DNA of 64,000 nt from Mesorhizobium sp. (GTDB lineage: Bacteria; Pseudomonadota; Alphaproteobacteria; Rhizobiales; Rhizobiaceae), in contig NZ_JAMLIG010000003.1 of the NCBI RefSeq assembly GCF_023954305.1, positions 248,001-312,000 of the forward strand, given 5' to 3'. Both the position numbers and the translations under genes were made by a program. The notes below the pieces were generated by a model. The model did no database searches. It was not told where the DNA came from and saw nothing but the letters and a program-made list of their open reading frames with translations. This document shows positions 7,860-16,938 of this stretch, one piece after another (within the stretch, counting starts at the first letter, position 1; each line of letters starts with the position of its first letter).

Positions 7860-8632
7860 CGTCTGTCGGCCCAATTCAACCCATCGGGCGCGTCGGCATA
7901 GCTGATGGTTTCGGCGGGCGGAATGCGAAGCCTGCGGCCTTGCTGCCGCTCCTCGATTGCATGTGCCGCGAGTCCGGGCATGGCGCCGATGATGTTTACG
8001 GCGAAGATGGCGTCTGGAGAAAAGCCCATATCCAAGAGCAACGCGCCGAACAGGCCGTCGACATTCAGCACGAGATCGCGGCCGATCATCAGGTTGGCGA
8101 TGTGGCGGACGCGATCGAGCAGGACCGCGCTGCGGCTCGCGAATCCGGCGTCGACGACCACGGATCGCAGCGCCGTTTCGCGTGGATCGGTATCGCGGTG
8201 GACCGGATGGCCAAGCCCGGGAACGGCAAGCCGGCCGGCACACATGCGCGCGACATAGTCCTCGATCTGTTGATCAGTCACCTCGCCGGAACCCGCGCCA
8301 TTCAAGGAAGACAGCATCTCGGCGGTCAGATGCGCGGTGCCGGTGCTCTGGCCGAACGATAGGATTGCTGCTGCCAGCGCGGCAGGCAGGTGGCCAGAAC
8401 CGGACATGACGTAGCGCCCGGCCACGGCTGCCGTGTTCGCGAAGCCGTGATCGGCACAGCAGGCGATGATTGCGTCGAAGATCTTGAGCTCGACGGATGA
8501 AGGACGTCGCGCCGCAAGAAGAAGGAAGAGCGTCTCGCCGGCAGGGGCGTTGGCGATGACATCCTCGGCGGCATAGCCACGAAGCGTTACGCTGCCGGGG
8601 GCGACAGTGCTTATCTGGGTCCTGAAATCCAC
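7856..8632 (-). CDS. Citryl-CoA lyase / short citrate-synthase-like protein
   Basis: 258 residues, much shorter than true citrate synthase (about 380-430) but the usual size of the citryl-CoA-lyase-like subfamily. The active-site histidine region GLGHPVHRDTDPRE and a second conserved segment AMPGLAAHAIEE are visible. Such enzymes make or cleave bonds between an acyl-CoA and an alpha-keto acid; here it sits between two CoA ligases downstream of a thiolase/DUF35 pair, so cleavage of a hydroxyacyl-CoA intermediate is plausible. The start ATG at 8632 is 16 bases after the stop of the ligase at 8649. Direction of the reaction and substrate are not deducible. Confidence 0.75.
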   Translation of the reverse strand: MDFRTQISTVAPGSVTLRGYAAEDVIANAPAGETLFLLLAARRPSSVELKIFDAIIACCADHGFANTAAVAGRYVMSGSGHLPAALAAAILSFGQSTGTAHLTAEMLSSLNGAGSGEVTDQQIEDYVARMCAGRLAVPGLGHPVHRDTDPRETALRSVVVDAGFASRSAVLLDRVRHIANLMIGRDLVLNVDGLFGALLLDMGFSPDAIFAVNIIGAMPGLAAHAIEERQQGRRLRIPPAETISYADAPDGLNWADRR

Positions 8633-8648
8633 GCGGTCTCCCCCTCGC

Positions 8649-10301
8649 TCATGCCGACAAGCGCTGAGCGGATTCGCGCTTTTTCAGGTGGCGCATGTCG
8701 AATGCCCGCGGTCGAGCGTAGGGATCCTCGCCCTTGCCAAATATGCGGTCCTTCTGCAGCTTGCTGGTATGCGTGGTCGGGAGCTCTTCCATGAACACGA
8801 TGCCGCCCGGCGCCTTGAAGTAGGCGATGCGCTCCAAGGCGAAATCCATGATCGAGCACGCCGTCTCCAACGTCGCCGGGAATCCGGCCCGCAGCACCAC
8901 GCAAGCCATGACCTCTTCCTGGCGCATCGAGTCCGGGATCGGCACACACGCGACTTCGGACACGGCGGGGTGAAGCCGTAGGCAGTTCTCGACCTCGCCC
9001 GCCGAGATGTTCTGACCACTGCGACGGATCATGTGCTTCAGCCGGTCGACGAAGTAGAACCGGCCGTCGACGTCTTGTCGCAGCATGTCCCCCGTATGGT
9101 ACCAGCCGCCCCTCCAGAGGTGTTCCGTCAGTTCCTCGTTATCCAGGTATCCCGCGAAGAAGCCGCGCCGGGGATCGGGTCCGATCCGCCGCACCAGCAG
9201 CTCGCCGGGTTCGCCCGGTGGAACCTCCCGGTCATCGGCGTCGACGATCCTGTATTCGACATCGCCGATCGGCTGCCCGACATAATGCTGGCCGACGAGC
9301 CGCGGCTCGTGGCTGGCGAAAGAGCAGATTCCGAGTTCTGTCATCCCGTAGACCTCCATGAGCGGAAAGCCGAAGCGACTTTCCCAGGCCACGTGCTGGT
9401 TTGAATCGACGCCGCTCCCGAGGCCGAACTTGACGCGGTGCGCACGCTCGTCGGCCGAGGGTTCCCACTTCAGCAGAACCGGAGCGATGATGCCGAGATA
9501 GTGGATGATCGTGGCGTCGGTCTTGACGATGTCCTTCCACCATGTGCCGGGATGGAAGCGGTCGGGGAAGATCATGCATCCCGCTGACAGGATCATAACA
9601 ATGTTGGTGTGGGCGAAGGCGTTGGCGTAATATACCGGCAGTGGATTGTAGAGTCGCTCCTCGCCGAATGTGATCTCCATCAGACCGCCCGCGGCGATGT
9701 AACGCTCGGCGTTGAAGATCAGGGACTCATTGGTCAGGATCGCTCCCTTCGAGACCCCTGTGGTGCCGGACGTGAACAGGAGGCCAGCCTCGGTCGACTG
9801 GGTCGGACTTTCGGCGCGGGCCGTGGTCGTCGCCGGGGGAAGCGCATCGGGCCATTCGGCCGCCACGGTCGCGACCGGCGTCTCCATCAGCGCGGCGGCG
9901 CGTTCGAACAGCTCCGCTCGCTCCGGCAGCACCATGGCGAGGACCGCGTGGGAACGCTTCAACAGCGTCGCGATTTCATGCGCCGTCGAATCCTGGGTTA
10001 CCGGCACGACGCTGGCGCCGAGGCCATTGAGGGCGAGCCAGTGCACTACGAAGGTCGGCCTGTTGTCGAACATCAGAGCGATCCGGTGTCCGTGCCCATA
10101 GCCGGCGGCCGCGTAAACTTCGCGCAGATCCGCGACTTGCGCTGCCACCTCGCCATAGGACCACGTCTTGCCGTCGGGGTGATAGGCGCGGCCGGCCATC
10201 GCGGGCAGGCAGATGCAGTCCTTCTCGGGATGACGGCCGGCGACGATGTCGAAGGCATCGGCAACCGTGTGCAAACCAGATGTATCGAGGGAAGCTGTCA
10301 T
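8649..10301 (-). CDS. AMP-dependent acyl-CoA synthetase
   Basis: 550 residues. The N-terminal adenylation domain has the P-loop LLFTSGTTGVSKGAI, the YGMTELG motif, and the hinge TGDMLRQDVDGRFYFVDRLK followed by RRSGQNISAGEVE; the C-terminal catalytic lysine region is THTSKLQKDRIF, where K replaces the more usual GK. It starts at ATG 10301 overlapping the DUF35 gene stop (10298) by 4 bases. Family relatives include carnitine-CoA ligase and cyclohexanecarboxylate/benzoate-type ligases. Position after thiolase and DUF35 genes suggests it activates the substrate, or a product released by them. Confidence 0.9.
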   Translation of the reverse strand: MTASLDTSGLHTVADAFDIVAGRHPEKDCICLPAMAGRAYHPDGKTWSYGEVAAQVADLREVYAAAGYGHGHRIALMFDNRPTFVVHWLALNGLGASVVPVTQDSTAHEIATLLKRSHAVLAMVLPERAELFERAAALMETPVATVAAEWPDALPPATTTARAESPTQSTEAGLLFTSGTTGVSKGAILTNESLIFNAERYIAAGGLMEITFGEERLYNPLPVYYANAFAHTNIVMILSAGCMIFPDRFHPGTWWKDIVKTDATIIHYLGIIAPVLLKWEPSADERAHRVKFGLGSGVDSNQHVAWESRFGFPLMEVYGMTELGICSFASHEPRLVGQHYVGQPIGDVEYRIVDADDREVPPGEPGELLVRRIGPDPRRGFFAGYLDNEELTEHLWRGGWYHTGDMLRQDVDGRFYFVDRLKHMIRRSGQNISAGEVENCLRLHPAVSEVACVPIPDSMRQEEVMACVVLRAGFPATLETACSIMDFALERIAYFKAPGGIVFMEELPTTHTSKLQKDRIFGKGEDPYARPRAFDMRHLKKRESAQRLSA

Positions 10302-10744
10302 GCGAACTCAGTTCCTGTGCGGGGCACCGACGGACGGAAGCGCACCGTAGGCAGCGAGATGCCGTCGTCCGAGAATGCCGGATCGAGGCCAATGCCGACC
10401 GCGAGGTCGGTGACCGCGCAGTCGACGATGTTGGTGATCAAGCGGCTTCCCGGCACTTCCGCGAATTCCACAAGTCCAACGACATAGGGCAGCCGGTCTG
10501 CCCATTCGGGAGAGAACGCCCTCCGGACTACGGTCCACGAGTGCAGGCTGGCCTTGCCGGAGACCGGCAGCCACTCGAAGTCCCCGCCGAGGCAGTGCGG
10601 GCAGCGGCTCATCGGATACCAGTGGGTCTTGCGGCACGCGGTGCAACGCGGAAAGCTGATGCGCTGTCGCCGCAGGCCGTCCCAGAAGGGCCGGAACTCC
10701 TCGGGGTACTTCGCTTCCGCCGGACGGGCATCGGATACGTTCAT
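10298..10744 (-). CDS. DUF35 OB-fold protein with zinc ribbon (thiolase partner)
   Basis: 148 residues. An N-terminal rubredoxin-like zinc ribbon (CTACRKTHWYPMSRCPHC, two CxxC pairs) is followed by an OB fold. In steroid side-chain degradation such proteins (for example ChsH2) form a complex with a thiolase-like aldolase (Ltp2); the gene here overlaps the thiolase-like gene by 4 bases (ATGA at 10741-10744), which supports a heteromeric complex. The ATG at 10744 is chosen for that overlap; a longer frame upstream is antisense-like arginine-rich sequence. Confidence 0.88.
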   Translation of the reverse strand: MNVSDARPAEAKYPEEFRPFWDGLRRQRISFPRCTACRKTHWYPMSRCPHCLGGDFEWLPVSGKASLHSWTVVRRAFSPEWADRLPYVVGLVEFAEVPGSRLITNIVDCAVTDLAVGIGLDPAFSDDGISLPTVRFRPSVPRTGTEFA

Positions 10745-11889
10745 CGGGCGAGGACCAGCACGCTGAAGTCGGGAAAGCTTTCGCCGGTCACGAACCCCAT
10801 TTCGGCGCCGGCAACCTGGACAGCGCCGGCCTCGCCGCGAAGCTGGCGCACCGCCTCGACGACGTGCTCGACCGAGAGCCGGTAGCTGTAGGACAGGAGT
10901 CCGCCATGCGTGTTTATAGGCAGGCGACCCGTGAGGCTGGTATGCCCCTCGGCCACCATCGCGCCTGCCTCGCCCTTGGCGCAGAGGCCGAGGTCCTCGA
11001 TCTGAAGAAGGCATGCGGGCGTGAAGCAGTCATATAGTTCGCCGAAATCGGCATCCTTCAAAGAAACGCCGGAGGCCCTCTCGGCCTGAATCCGCGCCTC
11101 CGACGCGCCTGGCGTCACCAGCAAGTGGTCCCCTTGAGAGAACAAGTCGTCGGGATTGCCTTTCGATGAGAAGCCGGTCCCGAGGACATGGATGGGACGC
11201 TGGCGGCAGTCGCGAGCACGTTCGACGGAGGTCATCACGAAGGCGCCCGCCCCGTCGCTGATCAGGCAGCAGTCCGGGACGCGCAGGGGATCGGAAACCA
11301 TGGGCGAAGCTAGATAAGATTCCATGGTCATGGGCTTGCTCATCTGGGCGCGCCCGGTGAGGATCGCATTGTGGCGCTGCTGGACGGCCAACGCGCCGAG
11401 CTGTTCTTCCGTCAGCCCGTATTCGTGCATGTAGCGGGTGGTCCAGAGCGCCCAGTAGGACGGCTGGCCGGTGAAGCCGTAGGGTTTTTCGAACGCCGAC
11501 TTCGCCGGGAACGCGTCGTGGTAGCCATAGGGACCGGACGGGTCCGAACCCCAATCGGTCGAGAAGTACGACACCACAACCTTGCAGAGCCCCGCCTTGA
11601 TCGCCATCGCCGCCAGCATGGGCGCGCCGACGATGCCGGCGCCAACCTGCGACATGGTCGCGTCAAAGTGACGTTCGATGCCGAGCTGGGCCGCGACGTA
11701 CTCGTGCGGAACGCTGCGCGGCATGGTCATGCCCTCGGTGACGATTCCGTCGACTTCCTTCGGGTCGATGCCGGCGTCTGCCAACGCGTCAAGAATGGCG
11801 TCCAGCGCCATGCGCTTGATGCCGTGACCCGAGCGTCGCAGTGCAGGTGTCTCACCGATCCCGACGATGGCGATGTCGTCAGATCGCAT
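10741..11889 (-). CDS. SCP2-type thiolase-like protein, probable retro-aldolase subunit
   Basis: 382 residues from ATG 11889. It has the thiolase fold landmarks DIAIVGIGETP, a central YDCFTPACLLQIEDLG segment and GRLPINTHGGLLSYSY. The nucleophilic cysteine of true thiolases is absent: the corresponding segment reads MSQVGAGIVGAPM. This combination is typical of SCP2-thiolase/Ltp2-like proteins that act as acyl-CoA retro-aldolases with a DUF35 partner, which is exactly the next gene. The start overlaps the esterase-like gene by 11 bases. C-C cleavage of a beta-hydroxyacyl-CoA is inferred, not shown. Confidence 0.85.
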   Translation of the reverse strand: MRSDDIAIVGIGETPALRRSGHGIKRMALDAILDALADAGIDPKEVDGIVTEGMTMPRSVPHEYVAAQLGIERHFDATMSQVGAGIVGAPMLAAMAIKAGLCKVVVSYFSTDWGSDPSGPYGYHDAFPAKSAFEKPYGFTGQPSYWALWTTRYMHEYGLTEEQLGALAVQQRHNAILTGRAQMSKPMTMESYLASPMVSDPLRVPDCCLISDGAGAFVMTSVERARDCRQRPIHVLGTGFSSKGNPDDLFSQGDHLLVTPGASEARIQAERASGVSLKDADFGELYDCFTPACLLQIEDLGLCAKGEAGAMVAEGHTSLTGRLPINTHGGLLSYSYRLSVEHVVEAVRQLRGEAGAVQVAGAEMGFVTGESFPDFSVLVLAR

Positions 11890-13312
11890 TCGTGGCTCCC
11901 GTTGCTTCACCGCGCCTCGCGTCAGGCGACCGCCGGTGATCGTATTTCTGCCGGCTCCATCGGAAATAAGGGGTATGCGAAGTGGCAGTGACGCTTCCGT
12001 CGGGCCGCCTCGCAACGCTCATCAGTTCACGTGGAGGCCGCCCCTCCTCTACCCAATGTTCGATCGCCGAAAGCCCATCGTACTCGTTCGGCCCCGGCCC
12101 GCCGCCGCAATGTCCAGCACCCATGACGAGGAACAACCTGAAGAAATCTTCGACGCGGTCTTCGCTGCCGCCGAATGCCGCAACGACGCCGTTGTGAAAG
12201 GCGATGGTGAAGAGCGGTGAGATGCGAACGTCATTGAAGCCATGGATCATCACCATCTTGCCGCCAGCCTCCGCGAAGGCGGCCAAGTCGGGCTTGACGT
12301 CCAGTTCGTCGGCGAAGCGCCTTATCAATGCCCAGTCGCGCTGCGGGTCGAACGTGGCGAGGTCGGCCTCTGGCCCGACGGCGAAATACTTCAGGAAATT
12401 CTCGGGCAGCAGCACGAGCCGCTCGCCGGGACCCCCATCGATGCTACCGACCAGCGCCTGCGGCCAGAGTTTGTCCTCGGCGCCGGGCAGATAGCCCGGC
12501 AGCCCGATCGATGGCGCGCCGTTGTAGATCGCCTTGACGACTTCGACCTTATCCGCCGACAGGCCGCAATCGCCGTCCCGCAGCCAGGCGAGCCATTCGG
12601 CATCCCGGGCCGGAGATAGCGGGTCGCGGACGAACCCAGCGGCCTCGTCGCCAAAGGCGTTGAGCATCGCATCGCGGATTCTCTGCAGCCGCGCCGGCAG
12701 AATGGGGTGAGCGGCAAGAGCGCGGACGACGTGGATCCACAGCAGAACCTGGCCGGTGACATTGAGCCACGGGCAATCAAATACGATGCCGTCGAAATCG
12801 CGCGGGTAGCGTTTGGCGACCATCGCTGCCTGTCTGCCGCCGCCCGAGCATCCCATGAAGTAGCACCGGCGCGCCGGTACGCCACACACCGTCTCCGCAA
12901 TGGCGCGCGCGACCGGCAGCACGACATGCGTCGAGCGGTGTGCCCAGTTCGCGACGCGTTCGGGACGGCGCCACGCCCAGCGCCCGTCATAGACCGCCTC
13001 GAATCCTGCGCGTGCTTCGCCACGGCGACGCGTGTCGGAATAGACTTCGACATTGCCCCGACGCAGTCCGACGCCCGACGGGCTGCCGGGTCCGCGCATG
13101 GTGCCCGCAAAGCCGCCCTCGCCCCCGAAGAGCAGCTTGCAGTTCCAGTCGACCGCCGGACAGCGGAGCTCGAAGCCGATCTCCGCCTCTATGATCCCGC
13201 GTACGAGGGTGTAGGCGGGAACCTCCCCCAAAGCCGGCACTGCGTCCATGGAGGTGATCCGCGCGTCGTGGCGTTCAAGGTTCAGTCCGGCTATAGCGGC
13301 GATGGAGGCCAT
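11879..13312 (-). CDS. Tannase/feruloyl-esterase family hydrolase without signal peptide
   Basis: 477 residues. The family motifs are the nucleophile loop FMGCSGGGRQA (GCSxGG), DFDGIVFDCPW and the C-terminal FLVMGAGHCGGGPGPN with the catalytic histidine; the CS-D-HC disulfide pair of tannases is recognisable. Secreted tannases carry a signal peptide, but this protein starts MASIAAIAGLNLERHDA, with no clear signal, so a cytoplasmic role on an imported ester is likely. It lies between the ABC importer and the thiolase-like gene (4 bases from livG, 11-base overlap with the thiolase), suggesting it hydrolyses an ester or lactone of the imported substrate. Confidence 0.82.
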   Translation of the reverse strand: MASIAAIAGLNLERHDARITSMDAVPALGEVPAYTLVRGIIEAEIGFELRCPAVDWNCKLLFGGEGGFAGTMRGPGSPSGVGLRRGNVEVYSDTRRRGEARAGFEAVYDGRWAWRRPERVANWAHRSTHVVLPVARAIAETVCGVPARRCYFMGCSGGGRQAAMVAKRYPRDFDGIVFDCPWLNVTGQVLLWIHVVRALAAHPILPARLQRIRDAMLNAFGDEAAGFVRDPLSPARDAEWLAWLRDGDCGLSADKVEVVKAIYNGAPSIGLPGYLPGAEDKLWPQALVGSIDGGPGERLVLLPENFLKYFAVGPEADLATFDPQRDWALIRRFADELDVKPDLAAFAEAGGKMVMIHGFNDVRISPLFTIAFHNGVVAAFGGSEDRVEDFFRLFLVMGAGHCGGGPGPNEYDGLSAIEHWVEEGRPPRELMSVARRPDGSVTATSHTPYFRWSRQKYDHRRSPDARRGEATGATNAI

Positions 13313-13316
13313 TGCG

Positions 13317-14102
13317 TCAACCTGCGAACTCGACGCCCAAATAGGACGAGACCACGGCCGGATCGGCGAGCGCCTGCTCAGGCTTGGCGTCCGCGATTAC
13401 CGCGCCCATGTTGAGTACGACCGCGCGGCTGCACAAATTGCTGATGAACGCCATGTCGTGCTCGATCAGGAGCTGGGTTACGCCCCGTTCAAGCCGGATT
13501 CTGCGGATCACATCGGACACAAGCTCCTTCTCGCCGGGCGTCATGCCCGACGTGGGCTCGTCGAGCAAGAGGAGCTTGGGCTCCATCGCCAGCGCACGGC
13601 CGATTTCGACCAGTTTCTGAGTGCCATAGGGCAGACTGCCCACAGCGCGATCGGCCTGCTCCGTCAGTCCAAGGAAGACGAGGATCTCGGCGGCGACGTC
13701 GCGATTGCGTTGCTCCTCCGCTGCTGATCGGCCAACCTGCAATGCGCTGGCAAACATGCCTTGGTGGATATGAATATGGCGGCCGAGAAGCACATTCTCG
13801 ATCACACTGCTCGAGCCAAGCACCTCGACGTTTTGAAATGTTCGCGCAACGCCCCAGCGTGCAATCTCATACGATCGAGCCTTGACACCCTCGTTGCCAA
13901 AGATGCGGATCGTGCCGCGCTGCGGCTTGTAGAAGCCATTGATGCAGTTGAGGAGGCTGGTCTTGCCTGACCCGTTTGGTCCGATCAGCGCCGTCAGCTC
14001 GCCTTCGTGCAAGGCGAAGCCTGCGCCCGTTAGCGCCTTGACCCCGCCAAACGCGAGATGGACGTCGTCTATGTCAAGAATTGGCGGTGCCAAGGCGAGC
14101 AT
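13317..14102 (-). CDS. ABC importer ATP-binding protein, LivG type
   Basis: 261 residues from the ATG at 14102 (a longer frame runs through livF's end). Walker A GPNGSGKTS, the LivG-type signature LPYGTQKLVEIGRAL, Walker B LLLLDEPTSGM and the switch histidine in LIEHDM are present. It pairs with the LivF-type ATPase encoded just upstream (29-base overlap). Liv-type (HAAT) importers take up branched-chain amino acids in the classical case, but family members linked to CoA ligases commonly move aromatic or other organic acids; the catabolic neighbours favour the latter. Confidence 0.92.
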   Translation of the reverse strand: MLALAPPILDIDDVHLAFGGVKALTGAGFALHEGELTALIGPNGSGKTSLLNCINGFYKPQRGTIRIFGNEGVKARSYEIARWGVARTFQNVEVLGSSSVIENVLLGRHIHIHQGMFASALQVGRSAAEEQRNRDVAAEILVFLGLTEQADRAVGSLPYGTQKLVEIGRALAMEPKLLLLDEPTSGMTPGEKELVSDVIRRIRLERGVTQLLIEHDMAFISNLCSRAVVLNMGAVIADAKPEQALADPAVVSSYLGVEFAG

Positions 14103-14895
14103 CTTGTTTCTTTCCCCCAACTCCCAGATAGACAGACCTGAAATCGGCGAGTCTTTTGAGTTCGTCCGGAGCCCCTTCGGTGGTGATATGGCCATGGCCG
14201 AGGATGTAGACGTAGTTGGCGAGCGCGAATGCGACTGTCGCGCTCTGCTCGACGAGAAGAATCGTCATGCCTTCCTCCCTGTTCAGCCTCCGCAGGGACT
14301 CGATCAGCTCGCCAACCACCTTGGGGGCGAGACCGAGGGACAACTCGTCGACCAGCAGAATGCGGGGATTGCAGAGAAGGGCGGCGGCGATCGACAGCAT
14401 CTGCCGTTCGCCTCCCGACAGATAGCCTGCGATCTGGTCGCGGCGCTCGCTCAGGATCGGGAACATCCGATCGACGAGCGTCCGCAGCCGTTCGCTCTGC
14501 GAACTGTCGCGATTAGCGAGCGATCCGAGCTTTAGGTTGTCGGCGACGCTGAGGCTCGGAAAGATCTTGTCGCGCTCGGCGACCATCGCAATCCCCATGC
14601 TGGTGATACGATGCGATGGGACTTTGCGGATGTCCGAGCCCTCGAATGTGATTGATCCGCGTTCCACAACGGCGCGGTCGCCCGGCAGGAACCCGGCAAT
14701 GGCCCGCAAGGCGGTTGTCTTGCCCGCGCCATTGGGCCCGAGGAGCGCAACGATTTCGCCTTTTCCGATGGAGAACGACAGTCCGTCGACTGCGCGTGCC
14801 GCGCGCGAATACACGACGGCGACATCCTCGACCGTCAGCAGCGCGTTGGACCCCCCACGCGCGGGTGCACTTGCCGGAGGCAGAGTCTCGGACAT
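14074..14895 (-). CDS. ABC importer ATP-binding protein, LivF type
   Basis: 273 residues. Walker A GPNGAGKTT, signature LSGGERQMLS, Walker B LLVDELSLGLAP and the switch histidine position replaced by Q (LLVEQSATVA), which is normal in LivF proteins. It starts at ATG 14895, directly overlapping the stop of the LivM gene, and overlaps livG by 29 bases. The ~20 residues before the first strand are a loose extension. Second ATPase subunit of the importer encoded by 13317-18114. Confidence 0.92.
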   Translation of the reverse strand: MSETLPPASAPARGGSNALLTVEDVAVVYSRAARAVDGLSFSIGKGEIVALLGPNGAGKTTALRAIAGFLPGDRAVVERGSITFEGSDIRKVPSHRITSMGIAMVAERDKIFPSLSVADNLKLGSLANRDSSQSERLRTLVDRMFPILSERRDQIAGYLSGGERQMLSIAAALLCNPRILLVDELSLGLAPKVVGELIESLRRLNREEGMTILLVEQSATVAFALANYVYILGHGHITTEGAPDELKRLADFRSVYLGVGGKKQDARLGTANS

Positions 14896-15971
14896 CAGCG
14901 CACCTCCCCGGTCGACACGGCGCCATCGCCGCGCGTCGTGCCTTGAGCCGGAGGCAACGCTCTTGAGGGGCGCCGGAACCAGGCGAGGATGCGGTTGACG
15001 ATGCCGACGACGCCGTCCGGCTCGAACAGCAGGAAAGCGACGATCACGACGCCGAAAGCGCCGGCCTGAAGGTCGAAGATGATGAAGTTGTTAGATGCGT
15101 CGGAACCCACCGTGATTGACGTGATCCACTGGATGAAGAACGGGAGCTGCAGGATCAGAATGGCGCCAAGCACCGTTCCCGCGACCGTTCCCATACCGCC
15201 CACGATGATGATCGCCACGTAGGAGATGGCGAGTTCTAGGGCGAAGGATTCGACCGCCACGTTGCCCAGATAGTAGGCTTGGAGAACGCCGGCCGCTCCC
15301 GCGACAGCCGAGCTGACCACGAAGGCCAGAAGCTTGTAGCGCGTGACGTCGACGCCGATGATCGACGCAGCGATGTCGCGGTCGCGAATGGCGGTCCAGG
15401 CTCGGCCGACTTTCGAACGTGCAAGATTATGAAACCCGGTCAAGGTTAGCAGGCCGATGAAGGACAAAAGCACAAACCACTGATAGTCGCTGGCAATGCG
15501 AAACGGGCCGATCATGGCGCGCTCGATCGAGAAGCCCGTGGCGGCCGTACCGCCGGCCAGCAGCTGGAACTTGTTTGCCGCGAACACCGCCGCGAAATGC
15601 AGGGCGAGGGTCGTGAGGGCGAGATAGAAGCCGCGCAGCCTGAGCGACGGGATGCCGATCAGGAACCCGACCGCGGCGGCCAGCGCTGCGCCCAAGGGCA
15701 GCGAAACGAGCAGGTCGAGGCCCAGGTAGCGGTGCACCGCCGCCGCAGTGTAGCCGCCGATCGCCATGAAGGCAGCCTGTCCCAGCGATACCTGACCGGA
15801 GAGGCCGATCAACAGGTTCAGGCCCGCCGCGCTGATAATGGCGATCCAGAGGAAGTTGAACCGCGAAAGATAGTATGACGGGAGTACCTGCGCTGCGAGC
15901 GCCAGGACAACGAGCAGGATGGCGGCGGCAAGGAATGGCCGGCGACCGGGAAGGGTCCGGAGGTTGCTCAT
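14895..15971 (-). CDS. ABC importer permease, LivM type
   Basis: 358 residues from ATG 15971, which overlaps the livH stop (15968) by 4 bases. It has about ten hydrophobic segments and the conserved LivM motif GLSGQVSLGQAAFMAIGGYT near residue 60, plus the EAA-like loop GRAWTAIRDRDIAASIIG that contacts the ATPases. The C-terminal tail is short and charged. With LivH it forms the transmembrane channel. Confidence 0.92.
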   Translation of the reverse strand: MSNLRTLPGRRPFLAAAILLVVLALAAQVLPSYYLSRFNFLWIAIISAAGLNLLIGLSGQVSLGQAAFMAIGGYTAAAVHRYLGLDLLVSLPLGAALAAAVGFLIGIPSLRLRGFYLALTTLALHFAAVFAANKFQLLAGGTAATGFSIERAMIGPFRIASDYQWFVLLSFIGLLTLTGFHNLARSKVGRAWTAIRDRDIAASIIGVDVTRYKLLAFVVSSAVAGAAGVLQAYYLGNVAVESFALELAISYVAIIIVGGMGTVAGTVLGAILILQLPFFIQWITSITVGSDASNNFIIFDLQAGAFGVVIVAFLLFEPDGVVGIVNRILAWFRRPSRALPPAQGTTRGDGAVSTGEVR

Positions 15972-16849
15972 ATCCGGTTCACCTGCTTGGTGCCGAACAT
16001 CCCGTAGGGACGGAACATCAGCACCAGGAGAAGTATGAGCGCTGCGACGACATCCTTGTATTCGGAGCCCAGCACGATGACTGTGAACGTCTCGGCGAGG
16101 CCGACGACGATGGCGCCGATCAGCGTGCCACCGACGCTGTCGAAGCCACCGACGAGCGCTGCGGGAAACGCGCTCAGTCCCAAATGCGAAATGTTGAGGC
16201 TGACCGCGGTGCGACCGGCGAACACGGCGCCGGCAACCGACGCGCTCAACGCCGCGATGATCCAGGAAAGTGCGAAGACGAGGTTGAGGTTGACGCCGCG
16301 CTGCGAGGCGAGCGTCGGGTTCTCGGCGCTCGCACGCATCTGTAGGCCGATCGGCGAGAAACGCAGGAAGGCCATGATCGCGCCGTAGGTCAGCAGGCAA
16401 ACGATGATCGATGCCAGGTCATAGGCGGACAGCGTGTAGTAGCCTCCAAGATCGATGAACGTCGTCATCAGCGGCGCCATGAAATAGAGGTTTGTCGTCC
16501 CCCAGAAGAGGCCGGTCAGGGCGCGCATCAGGATCGCCACGCCCATGGTGATGATGATAACGGCCAGCAGCGGTTGTCCGGTCAGCGGCCTGACAAGCAA
16601 GAAGAAGACGCCCGCGCCGACGAGAGCCAACGAGCCGAGCACCAGTGCCGCCGTGATGAAGAACGGAAACTCGTAGGTAGTACTGAATAGGTAGAAGACG
16701 TAGGCGCCGAGCATCATGAATTCGCCCTGAGCAAAGTTGAACACGCCCGTCGCGCGATAGATGATGACGAAACCCAGCGCAGCGAGCGCATAGACCCCAG
16801 ACAGAATCAGGCCGTCGATGATGGCGGCAACGAAGAGACTGAGTGTCAT
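15968..16849 (-). CDS. ABC importer permease, LivH type
   Basis: 293 residues. The start ATG at 16849 begins TLSLFVAAIIDGLILSG, the usual LivH N-terminus; the longer frame upstream is not membrane-like. LivH landmarks: GVYALAALGFVIIYRATGV, FNFAQGEFMMLGAY, and the cytoplasmic loop RASAENPTLASQRGVN that docks on the ATPases. The gene follows the binding-protein gene after 89 bases that contain a strong hairpin. Confidence 0.92.
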   Translation of the reverse strand: MTLSLFVAAIIDGLILSGVYALAALGFVIIYRATGVFNFAQGEFMMLGAYVFYLFSTTYEFPFFITAALVLGSLALVGAGVFFLLVRPLTGQPLLAVIIITMGVAILMRALTGLFWGTTNLYFMAPLMTTFIDLGGYYTLSAYDLASIIVCLLTYGAIMAFLRFSPIGLQMRASAENPTLASQRGVNLNLVFALSWIIAALSASVAGAVFAGRTAVSLNISHLGLSAFPAALVGGFDSVGGTLIGAIVVGLAETFTVIVLGSEYKDVVAALILLLVLMFRPYGMFGTKQVNRI

Positions 16850-16901
16850 TGGCGTTCCCCTGCCCGGCGATGGCCGCGCCGTCGAATGGCGCAGCCTGCG
16901 C

Positions 16902-16926
16902 GGCCCGGCGAACGATCCGCCGGGCC
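16902..16926 (-). other. Hairpin after a binding-protein gene
   Basis: GGCCCGGCG at 16902-16910 pairs perfectly with CGCCGGGCC at 16918-16926 around a 7-base loop. It lies in the gap between the binding-protein stop (16939) and livH (16849). No U tract follows, so it is more likely an mRNA-stabilising or partial read-through element that raises binding-protein output over permease output than a full terminator. Similar hairpins follow three other binding-protein genes in this window. Confidence 0.7.
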
Positions 16927-16938
16927 TGGCCGAAGTTT

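Noticed and set aside
6297..8243. N-terminally extended version of the ligase (start at 8243)
   Set aside because: The extra ~128 residues are an arginine-rich antisense-type translation overlapping the citryl-CoA-lyase-like gene; the ATG at 7859 overlaps the preceding stop as in the rest of the operon.
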